Assembly (NCBI RefSeq): GCF_030684675.1
Contig: NZ_JAUXXZ010000031.1
Span: 38,047-102,046 of the forward strand
From: Daejeonella sp.
GTDB lineage: Bacteria; Bacteroidota; Bacteroidia; Sphingobacteriales; Sphingobacteriaceae
Direction of reading: 5' to 3'
DNA: 64,000 nucleotides
Shown here: one piece after another, positions 36,154-44,690 of the stretch
Numbering within the stretch: position 1 is the stretch's first letter
Layout of the letters: the number at the start of each line of letters is the position of its first letter
The notes under the pieces: generated by a model
Databases searched by the model: none
The model's input: only the letters and a program-made list of their open reading frames with translations
What the model was told of the DNA's origin: nothing
Program-made: the position numbers and the translations under genes

Positions 36154-37734
36154 ATGTCTTTGAACTTATTACTTCAAATCAGCCCGGAAGTTACCCCATC
36201 TACTCTGGGAACTGCAAATCCGGTATCAATCGCAATTTTCTTCCTTTTTGTTGCAGTCACCCTTTATATTACTTACTGGGCGGCTAAAAAAACAAAAACA
36301 GGATCTGAATTTTATGCCGCCGGAAGGAATATTTCCGGTTTTCAAAATGGGCTTGCATTAGCAGGTGATTACATGAGCGCCGCATCTTTCCTTGGTATTG
36401 CCGGGATGGTAGCAACTAAGGGCTATGATGGATTGATCTATTCTATTGGTTTTCTTGTAGGCTGGCCACTTATTATGTTTTTAGTAGCAGAGCCACTTCG
36501 GAATCTTGGTAAATACACGTTTGCCGATGTGGTGGCTTTCCGTTTAAAGCAAAGACCTATTCGTATCGCAGCAGCAGCGGGGTCATTAATGACTATTGCA
36601 TTTTACCTCATTGCCCAAATGGTTGGAGCAGGGAGTTTGATCAAAACCTTATTCGGTTTAGACTATGAGATCGCGGTAGTGGTGGTTGGTGTAGTTATGA
36701 CTTCCTATGTGCTTTTTGGTGGGATGCTTGCAACAACCTGGGTGCAGATCATTAAAGCAGTTCTTTTACTTTCAGGAGCTACTATTTTGGTTTTACTTGC
36801 ACTGTCTAAATTTAATTTCAGTCCTGGAGAATTATTCCTTTCAGTAAAATCTCAATATGGTGCCGATATGCTTGCTCCGGGAGGTTTTATTACCAATCCA
36901 TTTGATGCGCTTTCACTTGGTTTAGCGCTAATGCTTGGAACTGCTGGTCTTCCGCACATCCTGATGCGTTTCTATACTGTACCTGATGATAAGGCTGCCA
37001 GGAAATCTGTTTTTGTTGCTACCGGTTTCATCGGATATTTCTATATTTTAACTTTCTTCATCGGATTTGCTGCTCTTGCTTTGGTGGGTAAAGATGCAAT
37101 CTTAGGTCTTGATAAGGGAGGCAATATGGCTGCGCTTCTCCTTGCAGAAAATACAGGAGGAAGTGCATTCCTTGGTTTTATTGCTTCTGTGGCATTTGCA
37201 ACGATTCTTGCAGTAGTTGCAGGTCTTACACTTTCGGGTGCCTCAACTATTTCGCATGACCTTTATGTACACGTGGTGAAGCATGGTGTTTCTGATGAAA
37301 AAGGTGAAATGAAAGTAGCAAAGAGAGCGACAATCTTTTTAGGAGTGCTTGCAGTTGCTTTAGGCTTGATGTTTAAAGGTCAGAATGTTGCATTCATGGT
37401 TGGTCTCGCATTTTCAATAGCAGCAAGTGCAAATTTCCCGGCATTGCTGATGTCAATCATTTGGAAAGGATTTACCACAAAAGGTGCTGTTTGGTGTATG
37501 GTTACCGGAGCTTCTCTCGCTTTGATATTGATTGTTCTCAGCCCTACAGTTTGGGTTGATATCATGGGCAATTCAGAAGCAATTTTTCCTCTGAAAAATC
37601 CTACCATCGTTTCAATGACTTCAGCCTTCGTGGTGGGTATCATTGTCTCACTTTTACAACCAGAAAAAGAAGCAGCCGATTTATTCGAAAGTGAAAAACT
37701 CAGAACCTATCTCGGTCACGGTTCTGAAAAATAA
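36154..37734 (+). CDS. actP: Sodium/acetate (monocarboxylate) symporter, ActP-like
   Basis: 526 residues with about 13 membrane helices, of the solute:sodium symporter family. Family blocks: GSEFYAAGRNISGFQNGLA, GDYMSAASFLGIAGM, the GLPHILMRFYTVPD loop and TLSGASTISHDLY. These match the ActP acetate branch rather than proline or pantothenate carriers. It sits behind a DUF485 gene and is closed by a strong terminator at 37739. It would bring in acetate or similar short acids, useful where deacetylases in the periplasm release acetate. Confidence 0.88.
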   Translation: MSLNLLLQISPEVTPSTLGTANPVSIAIFFLFVAVTLYITYWAAKKTKTGSEFYAAGRNISGFQNGLALAGDYMSAASFLGIAGMVATKGYDGLIYSIGFLVGWPLIMFLVAEPLRNLGKYTFADVVAFRLKQRPIRIAAAAGSLMTIAFYLIAQMVGAGSLIKTLFGLDYEIAVVVVGVVMTSYVLFGGMLATTWVQIIKAVLLLSGATILVLLALSKFNFSPGELFLSVKSQYGADMLAPGGFITNPFDALSLGLALMLGTAGLPHILMRFYTVPDDKAARKSVFVATGFIGYFYILTFFIGFAALALVGKDAILGLDKGGNMAALLLAENTGGSAFLGFIASVAFATILAVVAGLTLSGASTISHDLYVHVVKHGVSDEKGEMKVAKRATIFLGVLAVALGLMFKGQNVAFMVGLAFSIAASANFPALLMSIIWKGFTTKGAVWCMVTGASLALILIVLSPTVWVDIMGNSEAIFPLKNPTIVSMTSAFVVGIIVSLLQPEKEAADLFESEKLRTYLGHGSEK

Positions 37735-37738
37735 TCGA

Positions 37739-37776
37739 TGTCTGATCAAGCCCAAGGCTGATCAGACATTTTTTTT
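37739..37776 (+). terminator. Strong rho-independent terminator after actP
   Basis: TGTCTGATCA-AGCC and GGC-TGATCAGACA form a stem of 10 plus 3 pairs with one bulge and a CAA-centred loop, followed by eight T. Only 18 bases separate the T-run from the SelA-like start, so that gene needs read-through or a promoter overlapping this region. Confidence 0.85.
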
Positions 37777-37794
37777 ACTATAAAAACTAATTAT

Positions 37795-39018
37795 ATGAAA
37801 CGCAGAGACCTTCTAAAAGGTTTAACAGTTCTTCCATTAGCAGGAGGGATTTTATCAGGAGAAAGTGCAGCAGCTACTAACTTGTCATCATTAGCTAACA
37901 CTGCCGCTGCAGCAGCAAAAAGAGATTTATTCAAGGAATTAGGTGTACGGACATTCATTAATGCCAGAGCCACCCTAACCTTTATGACCGGATCGCTGAT
38001 GCAGGATGAGGTGCTTGATGCGATAAAAAATTCATCCAGAAGGTATTGTATGCTGGATGAGCTGCAGGATAAAGTAGGTGCCAAAATAGCTGAATTATGC
38101 CATGCTGAAGCGGCAACCGTTACTTCAGGAGCATTTTCTGCGATTATGTTGGGAACTGCAGGTGTATTATCAGGTCTTGATGCAAAGAAAGCCGCGATGA
38201 TTCCTCACCTGGAAGGTAGTGGTATGAAAACAGAGGTTATTTTGCAGAAGGGTCATAATATTGGCTACTATCAGGCAATGAAAAATTGTGGTGTAACTAT
38301 GGTTTGGGTTGAGACCCGAGAGGAGCTTGAGCGTGCCATAAATGATAAAACTGCAATGATGGCCTTTATGAATTGCAATACAAACTCTGGTCAGATCAAA
38401 CATAAAGAATGGCTGGAAGTTGCAAAAAGACGCAATATTCCAACACTTATTGATATAGCAGCCGATGTTCCTCCAATTGAAAACTTTTGGAAATTCAACG
38501 ACATGGGCTTTGATTTGGTATGTCTTTCAGGTGGAAAGGCAATTCGTGGTCCGCAAAGCTCTGGAGTACTGATGGGCAGGAAAGATTTGATTGCTGCAGC
38601 CCGATTGAGCGCTTCACCAAGAGGAAGTACAATTGGAAGAGGTCATAAAGTAAATAAGGAAGAAATTCTTGGTTTGTATGTTGCTATTGAAAAATTCATA
38701 CGTACAGGTGAGGATGAATGGAACTTCTGGATGAAACAGATTGCCCATATCGAAAATGCCGTGAAAAATATCAAAAGTGTTAAAACACGTGTTTTTGTAC
38801 CTGAATTGGCTAATGCTACTCCCAATCTGGAGATATCATGGGATCCGGCAGTCATTCCTGTTACCGGGCAGCAGATTCAGGAAAGACTGAGTAAAGGAGA
38901 ACCTGGTATTGAACTGAATGCAGGTAAAAACAATATCTCACTGGTTACCTTCATTATGGTTCCAGGAGAAGAAAAAATAGTTGCTACCCGTATAAAAGAG
39001 GAATTATCTAAAGCCTGA
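37795..39018 (+). CDS. Tat-exported SelA-like PLP enzyme (possible amino-sugar-acid ammonia lyase), copy 1
   Basis: 407 residues. It starts MKRRDLLKG, a twin-arginine signal followed by a hydrophobic stretch and AAA-rich linker, so it is predicted to be exported folded with its cofactor. The body is a fold type I PLP protein of the SelA-like family: AEAATVTSGAFSA, D220 and D224 in LIDIAAD, and K248 in LSGGKAIRGPQ as the Schiff-base lysine. Cytoplasmic relatives next to COG3964-type amidohydrolases include D-glucosaminate-6-phosphate ammonia lyase, which turns an amino-aldonate into a 2-keto-3-deoxy acid. A selenocysteine role is unlikely given the export signal. Exported amidohydrolases lie nearby at 42330 and beside copy 2. 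Confidence 0.85.
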   Translation: MKRRDLLKGLTVLPLAGGILSGESAAATNLSSLANTAAAAAKRDLFKELGVRTFINARATLTFMTGSLMQDEVLDAIKNSSRRYCMLDELQDKVGAKIAELCHAEAATVTSGAFSAIMLGTAGVLSGLDAKKAAMIPHLEGSGMKTEVILQKGHNIGYYQAMKNCGVTMVWVETREELERAINDKTAMMAFMNCNTNSGQIKHKEWLEVAKRRNIPTLIDIAADVPPIENFWKFNDMGFDLVCLSGGKAIRGPQSSGVLMGRKDLIAAARLSASPRGSTIGRGHKVNKEEILGLYVAIEKFIRTGEDEWNFWMKQIAHIENAVKNIKSVKTRVFVPELANATPNLEISWDPAVIPVTGQQIQERLSKGEPGIELNAGKNNISLVTFIMVPGEEKIVATRIKEELSKA

Positions 39019-39044
39019 TCTAAGGTATTTAACTATAAAGCTAA

Positions 39045-39078
39045 GGCTGACAGGGTTTTAAACCCTGTCAGCCTTTTT
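39045..39078. terminator. Bidirectional terminator between convergent genes
   Basis: GGCTGACAGGG (39045-39055) and CCCTGTCAGCC (39063-39073) form a perfect 11-bp stem with a TTTTAAA loop, followed by TTTTTT on the plus strand. It can end both the SelA-like gene (+) and the lactate permease gene (-). Confidence 0.85.
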
Positions 39079-39080
39079 TA

Positions 39081-40748
39081 TTACTTTACAACCATATCTG
39101 AGAACGGTATAACATAAGCCTGAAGGAACACGAATAATCCTACGAGTGCAGCCAGAGCAATACTGTGGAAGAAAACATATCTAAGAATCTGTCCCTCATG
39201 TCCATACCAGTTTGTTGCGGTACTGGCTACAACAATACTTTGAGCATCAACCATTTTTCCCATTACACCTCCTGAACTGTTCGCGGCAGCCATTAAAATC
39301 GGACTAACATCAGTTTGTTTGGCCGTAATGGTTTGAAGACTTCCGAATAATACGTTAGAGGCCGTATCAGAGCCTGTTAGGGCAACTCCCAGCCACCCCA
39401 GCATGGTTCCAAAAAATGGATAAAGAACCCCTGTTTTTGCCAGAGCCAACCCCAGGGTGGCATCAGCCCCCGAATATTTGGTTACATAACCTAGTCCGAG
39501 CATTGCAGCAATGGTGATCAATGAGAACCTGACCCTCCACAAGGTCTGCATGTATATTTTAAGCATCTCACGAATGGAATAACCTATTGCAAAACCTGCA
39601 ATTAGGCTGGCAACTAAAATACCGGAACCTGTAGCCGATATCCAGTTTAGTTTGAAAACAGCCTCTTCAGTTTTTGCCGGTTTATCGATGCTTGGGACCG
39701 GAGCAATAGGAGGGGAGCGTTTCACCAGATTATGCAGATATGAAACCTGATATTCTGGTGCTGATATCGAGTTTAAGGATTTTTTAACCGTAGGAACCCC
39801 CCATGCAAAAATAAATATGGTAAGTATTATCCAAGGAGTCCAGGCACGCACCATGTCTTTTGTGGAAACTGAGACAGGATCTGCAGCAATTGGAATCACA
39901 TCGTCTGCTTTTGGTAGTTCCCAAATAGTTTTTGGCTGCCAGAATTTGAGCAGGACAATAATTGAAACGATGGAGGCAATAGAAGCAAAAATATCAACTA
40001 ACCATGGTCCGTGGTAATTTGAAACAAGGAATTGTGTCACTGCAAATGATAAGCCGGCAGTAAGTGCTGCGGGCCATACACTGATCATGCCCCTGAATCC
40101 TGCCATTGCCCAGATTACCCAGAATGGAACGATGAATGAGAATAGAGGAAGTTGTCTTCCTACCATGGCAGATAATTTTAGTATATCTATGTCTGTTACG
40201 GCCGCCAGGGCAATAATAGGGGTTCCCAAAGCACCAAATGCGACAGGGGCGGTATTTGCTATCAAAGATAATCCGCAGGCCGCCAGGGGCCTGAAACCAA
40301 GCTGAATCAGAATAGCAGCTGTTATAGCCACCGGAGTTCCGAAACCTGCGGCGCCTTCAAAAAAAGCACCGAATGCAAAGGCTATCAGAATTACCTGTAT
40401 TCTTGGATCAGGTGCTATCGTTGATAAATGCATCCTGATTAAGGTGAACAAACCTTTATTGACTGTTAACTGATATAGGAATATAAGATTCAGAACGATC
40501 CAGCCGATCGGAAATAAGCCATATGCACTTCCGTAGAGTGTTGTCGCAGCAACAGTTTGAACAGGCATCTGATATACAAAAAGTGCAACTCCGATCGCTA
40601 CTACCAAACCTAAAACAGCTGCCAGGTGAATCCGGATATGGAATACAGCAATAGATCCCAGAAGAACGATTATCGGCAGCGCTGCAAGAATAGTGGATAG
40701 CACGGCATTGTTTAGCGGATCATAATTTTGAGACCAGATTTGTTCCAT
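39081..40748 (-). CDS. lctP: L-lactate/glycolate permease, LctP/LldP family
   Basis: 555 residues with 12 or more membrane helices. Hallmark blocks of the lactate permease family are seen: FAFGAFFEGAAGFGTPVAIT, AFGALGTPIIALAAVTD, LTGSDTASNVLFGSLQ and NSSGGVMGKMVDAQSI. It imports lactate or other short hydroxy acids by proton symport. It is transcribed on the minus strand, downstream of the sugar-dehydrogenase gene but separated from it by a hairpin at 40807, so it may be an independent unit. Confidence 0.92.
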   Translation of the reverse strand: MEQIWSQNYDPLNNAVLSTILAALPIIVLLGSIAVFHIRIHLAAVLGLVVAIGVALFVYQMPVQTVAATTLYGSAYGLFPIGWIVLNLIFLYQLTVNKGLFTLIRMHLSTIAPDPRIQVILIAFAFGAFFEGAAGFGTPVAITAAILIQLGFRPLAACGLSLIANTAPVAFGALGTPIIALAAVTDIDILKLSAMVGRQLPLFSFIVPFWVIWAMAGFRGMISVWPAALTAGLSFAVTQFLVSNYHGPWLVDIFASIASIVSIIVLLKFWQPKTIWELPKADDVIPIAADPVSVSTKDMVRAWTPWIILTIFIFAWGVPTVKKSLNSISAPEYQVSYLHNLVKRSPPIAPVPSIDKPAKTEEAVFKLNWISATGSGILVASLIAGFAIGYSIREMLKIYMQTLWRVRFSLITIAAMLGLGYVTKYSGADATLGLALAKTGVLYPFFGTMLGWLGVALTGSDTASNVLFGSLQTITAKQTDVSPILMAAANSSGGVMGKMVDAQSIVVASTATNWYGHEGQILRYVFFHSIALAALVGLFVFLQAYVIPFSDMVVK

Positions 40749-40806
40749 CTTAAAGAATTTAGTTTTTTAAATAGACTCACAATTTATAAATAAAATTGAA
40801 TAGAAA

Positions 40807-40843
40807 ATCCCCGGAATTGATATTTGAAATCGATACCGGGGAT
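40807..40843 (-). terminator. Hairpin after the sugar-dehydrogenase-like gene
   Basis: ATCCCCGG (40807-40814) and CCGGGGAT (40836-40843) are perfect complements around a 21-base loop. On the minus strand the stem is followed by TTTTC, as expected for an intrinsic terminator of the gene ending at 40863. Confidence 0.6.
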
Positions 40844-40862
40844 CTGAATTAATTCTTTTTAA

Positions 40863-42302
40863 TTATTTTTTTGGGAGAGTGACTTTCCATATTCTTCCAC
40901 CTTCAGAATTTGCCGTTCCATGCTCCATGACATAAATTTTATTATCAACCATAACAGCATCCACAGGGGCATTGAAATTGTTGACAATAGTAGTTGTCTT
41001 CATGTAATAGTTATCTGCGGCCGAATTATATGACATATCTAAATGCATCAGGTCTTTTCCAGCTTTTCTTAACAAATTAGTTCCCGGTCGGTCCGACCCT
41101 CCACCATATCTGAAAACGAATCCATCGCCTTTAAATTCCGGGGAAAGTACATTCCTTACATCAAAAACTAGTCCTAAAGGCACACTATGAGCATTAAATG
41201 TGCTAACGGTTCTTCCTGTTATATCCCCATCTACAATTTTACCAGATGCAATATCCCGGTATTCATTCGCGTCAGGTCCCAAATTCTGAACTCCTGCTGA
41301 AAAGTTAACTCCTTCAGGGATTTTTGGAAAATCAGGGTCATTCCTGAAATATTTTACAATCCAGGCATGTGAGCCGGGGCTAATGAATGGATCTTTCGCC
41401 GGATCTGGTTCCCAGGGTGAAAATTGCTGCGGGTTTTCGATTCCGGCCATTTGCCATGGGAAACCATAATGTCGGCCCTCCCTGATCCAAAACATTTCCT
41501 CTGATTGATCATAATCACCCGAATTTACAACGCCAAATAGATTGCCCTTCCCGTCAAAAGTCATATCATAGGCATTTCTGATACCCTCGGCATACAGATA
41601 GCCATCAGCTTTTAACTTCGCTGCATCAGTGCTTAGGAGTAAATTTTCAGCACTTACGGGGATTCTGAAGACATTGGCTGTCAGGGCATTGTCGCGGGCA
41701 TTAGGGTATACACCTTTATTGTCCTGTACTTCTCCATGATCTGTTCTTGCTCCGGAGTTTACATAAATGAATTTTTTATCCGGACTGACAACCAGGGCAT
41801 TCCAGCCATGATCAAATGTGGTGGCATTGGTTCCATATTCAACAGTATTGAAAACTTCTTTCATTATTGGTTTGGATCCTGACAGCTCATATTTTACCAT
41901 TCTACCCTTAGTTCCTTTTCCTTCATTTACACTGATATTACCACATAAGTATAAGGTGTTCCCCAAAAAAGCAGCACCCTGTAATCGGGTGATACCATGA
42001 TCTTCAGCACTGAAAATCTGATGTTCTTTTGCCTCAGGAGTGTCAAAATCTGATATCCTGAATACATTGCCATCAAAAGTTGAGTACCAGAATTCCCTGG
42101 TCTTTGGGTTTAGAATCAATCTAACGCCCAGACGGCCAATATTCATCACTTTTTCGACAATTATATCTGCCCTTAATGATACTGGTGTCTTTATTGGTGC
42201 TGCAGCTCTGGGACTGTTTTGTTGTGCAAAACAAAATACTGAGCAAGAAAAAAACAGGGTTAGAAGCCCTGTTTTTTTAAATGTGCATCGAATGGTGCCC
42301 AT
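40863..42302 (-). CDS. Exported six-bladed propeller, glucose/sorbosone dehydrogenase-like
   Basis: 479 residues with a Sec signal (KTGLLTLFFSCSVFCFAQQ). The sequence has the repeating blades of the soluble aldose sugar dehydrogenase (GSDH) fold: EDHGITRLQGAAFLGNTLYL, DHGWNALVVSPDKKFIYVNSG, YLYAEGIRNAYDMTFDGKGNL, and SEEMFWIREGRHYGFPW. Known members are PQQ-dependent and oxidise aldoses to aldonolactones in the periplasm. PQQ biosynthesis genes are not in the window. It follows an exported amidohydrolase by 27 bp on the same strand, so the two probably act on the same compound. Other soluble propellers share this fold, so the catalytic call is moderate. Confidence 0.75.
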   Translation of the reverse strand: MGTIRCTFKKTGLLTLFFSCSVFCFAQQNSPRAAAPIKTPVSLRADIIVEKVMNIGRLGVRLILNPKTREFWYSTFDGNVFRISDFDTPEAKEHQIFSAEDHGITRLQGAAFLGNTLYLCGNISVNEGKGTKGRMVKYELSGSKPIMKEVFNTVEYGTNATTFDHGWNALVVSPDKKFIYVNSGARTDHGEVQDNKGVYPNARDNALTANVFRIPVSAENLLLSTDAAKLKADGYLYAEGIRNAYDMTFDGKGNLFGVVNSGDYDQSEEMFWIREGRHYGFPWQMAGIENPQQFSPWEPDPAKDPFISPGSHAWIVKYFRNDPDFPKIPEGVNFSAGVQNLGPDANEYRDIASGKIVDGDITGRTVSTFNAHSVPLGLVFDVRNVLSPEFKGDGFVFRYGGGSDRPGTNLLRKAGKDLMHLDMSYNSAADNYYMKTTTIVNNFNAPVDAVMVDNKIYVMEHGTANSEGGRIWKVTLPKK

Positions 42303-42329
42303 AAATATTATCTATTGAAAGTTAAGTTA

Positions 42330-43640
42330 TCAGTTTGCTGCAGGTCTTGCAGGTCTTGCAGGTCTTGTCCTTGGAGCACTTGGAAGTATATTAGGCTCAG
42401 CAATTGCATTTAAATTATAAACAATCCTACCTGCTCTGATGGTCATTTCAGTTTCTAACCTGTTTTTTCCTGCAATTTTACCGTCTCTGGCATAATAACC
42501 GAAATTACCTTCTCTTAAAGTAAAGATTGCAACATCAGCCTCTGAACCAACTGAAAGGTTCCCCAACTCAGGTCTTTTTACTTCCTGGGCAGGATTCCAG
42601 GTACTCGCTTTGATTACACTTTGAAGGTCCATTCCCATTGCCATGAATAGCGACATAATGTTCGGCATATTCTTCATAGCATTGTTCATACTTCCGGTGT
42701 GAAGGTCAGTACTGATTGAATTTGGATAGAAGCCGCTTTTAATTGCAGGAGTTCCCTGATTGAACAGGAAGCTTGATCCACCAAAACCGACGTCAAAAAT
42801 TACGCCTCTGTTTTGTGCTTTGATTACATACGGTTTTACCTTATTAGTGCTTACATCAACAATTGACTCACGTCCATTCGGGCTTGTACTTCCATTGCCT
42901 CCAAATGCATGGGTATAAATATCGCCAGGGCGGAATTTCACATTGAACAGAGAATCTAATGGAAGGAATGGAGTTGCACCACCAAAGTCAACAATAACCG
43001 GAAGGTTCGCCAGACGACCTGCTTCCATTAAACGGTCGGTTGGAACCCAGGTGCGACCGTTAAAGTGAGCAAGTTTGAAACCAACAATATCATTCGGGTA
43101 TTTTTTTGCCATTTCAGCAGCTTTTTGAGAATCCATCTCATTGATGTCGTTCTCATACTTGCCACCTGCCATACCCTGACCAACAATGTTCAAAAATGCA
43201 AGTACACGGGTTTGAGACTTCTCTATGGTTTGCTTTTTGTACAATTCAAAAGTTTTCCAACCCGGGCTACCTGCATCCACAACTGTGGTAACACCCGCAG
43301 GGAAGGTAAATCCATCCGCAGGTAAACTTGCAGGAGCATTCATATAGGCATCGCCATCATGGCCCCAAAAAAAGTGTACGTGAATGTCAATTAATCCCGG
43401 GGTAACATACATACCCTTAGCATTAACAACCTGAACTCCCTCTGAGGCGTCGATGTTTTTTGCAAGCATTGCAACTTTTCCGTCCTTAATAGCAACATCC
43501 ATCACTGTATTGATGTTATTTTTAGGATCAATAACATGGCCCCCTTTTATAACGATGTTATAAGGCTTTGGTGTTTGTGCCTGAACGCTGAAGTATACAG
43601 AGAAGAGCAGGGCGAAAATAAAAAGATGTTTTTGATTCAT
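42330..43640 (-). CDS. Exported amidohydrolase/deacetylase (COG3964-type), copy 1
   Basis: 436 residues with a Sec signal (FIFALLFSVYFSVQAQ). Amidohydrolase-superfamily metal site: H87 and H89 in LIDIHVHF, the likely carboxylated Lys in VGFKLAHF, GDIYTHAF, and ISTDLHTGSMN with the final metal-binding Asp/His region. Members of this branch remove acyl groups from amino acids or amino-sugar acids and often sit beside SelA-like PLP enzymes. The C-terminus is odd: RTRPARPARPAAN is encoded by a 9-bp tandem repeat (42340-42366). First gene of a minus-strand pair with the sugar-dehydrogenase-like gene; two paralogs lie at 52680 and 53994. Confidence 0.88.
   Translation of the reverse strand: MNQKHLFIFALLFSVYFSVQAQTPKPYNIVIKGGHVIDPKNNINTVMDVAIKDGKVAMLAKNIDASEGVQVVNAKGMYVTPGLIDIHVHFFWGHDGDAYMNAPASLPADGFTFPAGVTTVVDAGSPGWKTFELYKKQTIEKSQTRVLAFLNIVGQGMAGGKYENDINEMDSQKAAEMAKKYPNDIVGFKLAHFNGRTWVPTDRLMEAGRLANLPVIVDFGGATPFLPLDSLFNVKFRPGDIYTHAFGGNGSTSPNGRESIVDVSTNKVKPYVIKAQNRGVIFDVGFGGSSFLFNQGTPAIKSGFYPNSISTDLHTGSMNNAMKNMPNIMSLFMAMGMDLQSVIKASTWNPAQEVKRPELGNLSVGSEADVAIFTLREGNFGYYARDGKIAGKNRLETEMTIRAGRIVYNLNAIAEPNILPSAPRTRPARPARPAAN
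42340..42366. repeat. 9-bp tandem repeat in the amidohydrolase C-terminus
   Basis: GCAGGTCTT is repeated three times head to tail (plus strand), encoding a Pro-Ala-Arg type tail on the minus strand. Copy-number change would add or remove three residues without a frameshift. Confidence 0.8.
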
Positions 43641-43871
43641 TTTACTCGTTTTAGTTTTTATTATGTTGGTTTATCTCATTGATTTTAAACCATTAGCAAG
43701 AATTTTAATTTCTGGTTAATGGTTTACCGGTAATATGGAGTGTCAATTTATGAATATATCCCCTAGTCTAACAATAATATTTTTTTTGTTACAGAAGGAT
43801 TTGTTTTTTGACAAAATTCTATTTTAGTGGAACATTTCTTCCAATGGTTTAGCTTATGCCCTTTAACAAAT

Positions 43872-43902
43872 TTTGATTTTTACTTTTTATTTAATAGTTT
43901 TA
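43872..43902 (+). promoter_or_regulatory. Candidate promoter of the second sigma factor
   Basis: TTTG (43872-43875) and TAGTTTTA (43895-43902) are separated by 19 bases, the spacing of Bacteroidota -33/-7 promoters, though the last base of the -7 box differs from TAnnTTTG. It lies just before the ATG at 43911, which would make the transcript nearly leaderless. A 17-base AT-rich identity to this segment occurs at about 1290. Confidence 0.3.
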
Positions 43903-43910
43903 GTGTCTGT

Positions 43911-44456
43911 ATGACTGAGCATTTAAAAATTGAGGATGTAGAATTGATGGATCGGATTCGGTCGGGAGATGATATGGCGCTTAAGCTTATTTATAAAAAA
44001 TACTGGAATCAATTATTTTCTTCAGCATTTAATGTCCTGCACGACCAACAGGTTTGTGAGGATATCATTCAGGAGATTTTTATCAATCTTTGGAATAAAA
44101 GGGAAATAATAGAAATTAAAGTATCTCTCAAATCCTATCTTTTCGCTTCAACCCGCTACGAAGTTTACAGGCAGGTTCGTTTTAGCTCAGTTCGGGAAGA
44201 TTTGTTTGAAAATATATTTGAGCGCATGGAATCGCCATCTGAATATGGTAATATTGAGCATCGAGAACTTCTATCCCAGATAAATTCTATTGTTGATAAA
44301 TTGTCTGCAAAATGCAAGGTGGTTTATAAATTAAGCCGGGAAGAACAATTATCTCACAAGCAAATCGCCTCACAACTTGATATTTCTACTAAAACTGTCG
44401 AAAACCACCTGAATAAAGCACTCCGCCAATTGAGAATATCTCTGGGCTTGTTTTAA
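43911..44456 (+). CDS. ECF RNA polymerase sigma factor, FecI/SigW-like (locus 2)
   Basis: About 181 residues from ATG 43911. The frame is open to a GTG at 43827, but the added residues are hydrophobic and atypical. Region 2: LKLIYKKYWNQLF and CEDIIQEIFINLWNKREII. Region 4: HKQIASQLDISTKTVENHLNKALRQLR. It is the switch of the second locus with FecR, SusC and SusD directly downstream. The divergent gene upstream is the amidohydrolase at 42330-43640, so the 270-bp spacer may control both. Confidence 0.92.
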   Translation: MTEHLKIEDVELMDRIRSGDDMALKLIYKKYWNQLFSSAFNVLHDQQVCEDIIQEIFINLWNKREIIEIKVSLKSYLFASTRYEVYRQVRFSSVREDLFENIFERMESPSEYGNIEHRELLSQINSIVDKLSAKCKVVYKLSREEQLSHKQIASQLDISTKTVENHLNKALRQLRISLGLF

Positions 44457-44579
44457 ATTATTCATTTCCTATATTTCTTTTGTTTAGTCAATTATTGCCT
44501 GGATAAACTTATTCTGGTTTATCAAAAGGCCTACTTATCCGCTCTTTAATCCCCATTCCCCATTTCCTATTCCCAATTT

Positions 44580-44640
44580 TTCTCCACTCTCCACTCTCCA
44601 CTTTCCATTCTCCACTTTCAATTATCTTTTTTTTTTATTC
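44580..44640 (+). repeat. Pyrimidine-rich imperfect tandem repeat between sigma and fecR genes
   Basis: A run of CTCCACT-like units (CTCCACTCTCCACTCTCCAC, then diverging copies) ends in a stretch of about ten T. It lies in the 230-bp gap between the sigma and FecR genes and is low complexity. Confidence 0.6.
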
Positions 44641-44690
44641 CGTCTAGGGGATAGAGCCTGTTTTTTACTCATCATATCAAACGACCTGCT

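Noticed and set aside
37795..39018. True L-seryl-tRNA selenium transferase (SelA)
   Set aside because: The twin-arginine signal, duplication within a glycan locus and amidohydrolase neighbours fit the SelA-like metabolic branch; no selB, selD or tRNA-Sec is in the window.
42340..42366. CRISPR-like repeat
   Set aside because: The units are 9 bp, directly adjacent without spacers, and in frame inside a coding region. No CRISPR array or cas gene was seen anywhere in the window.
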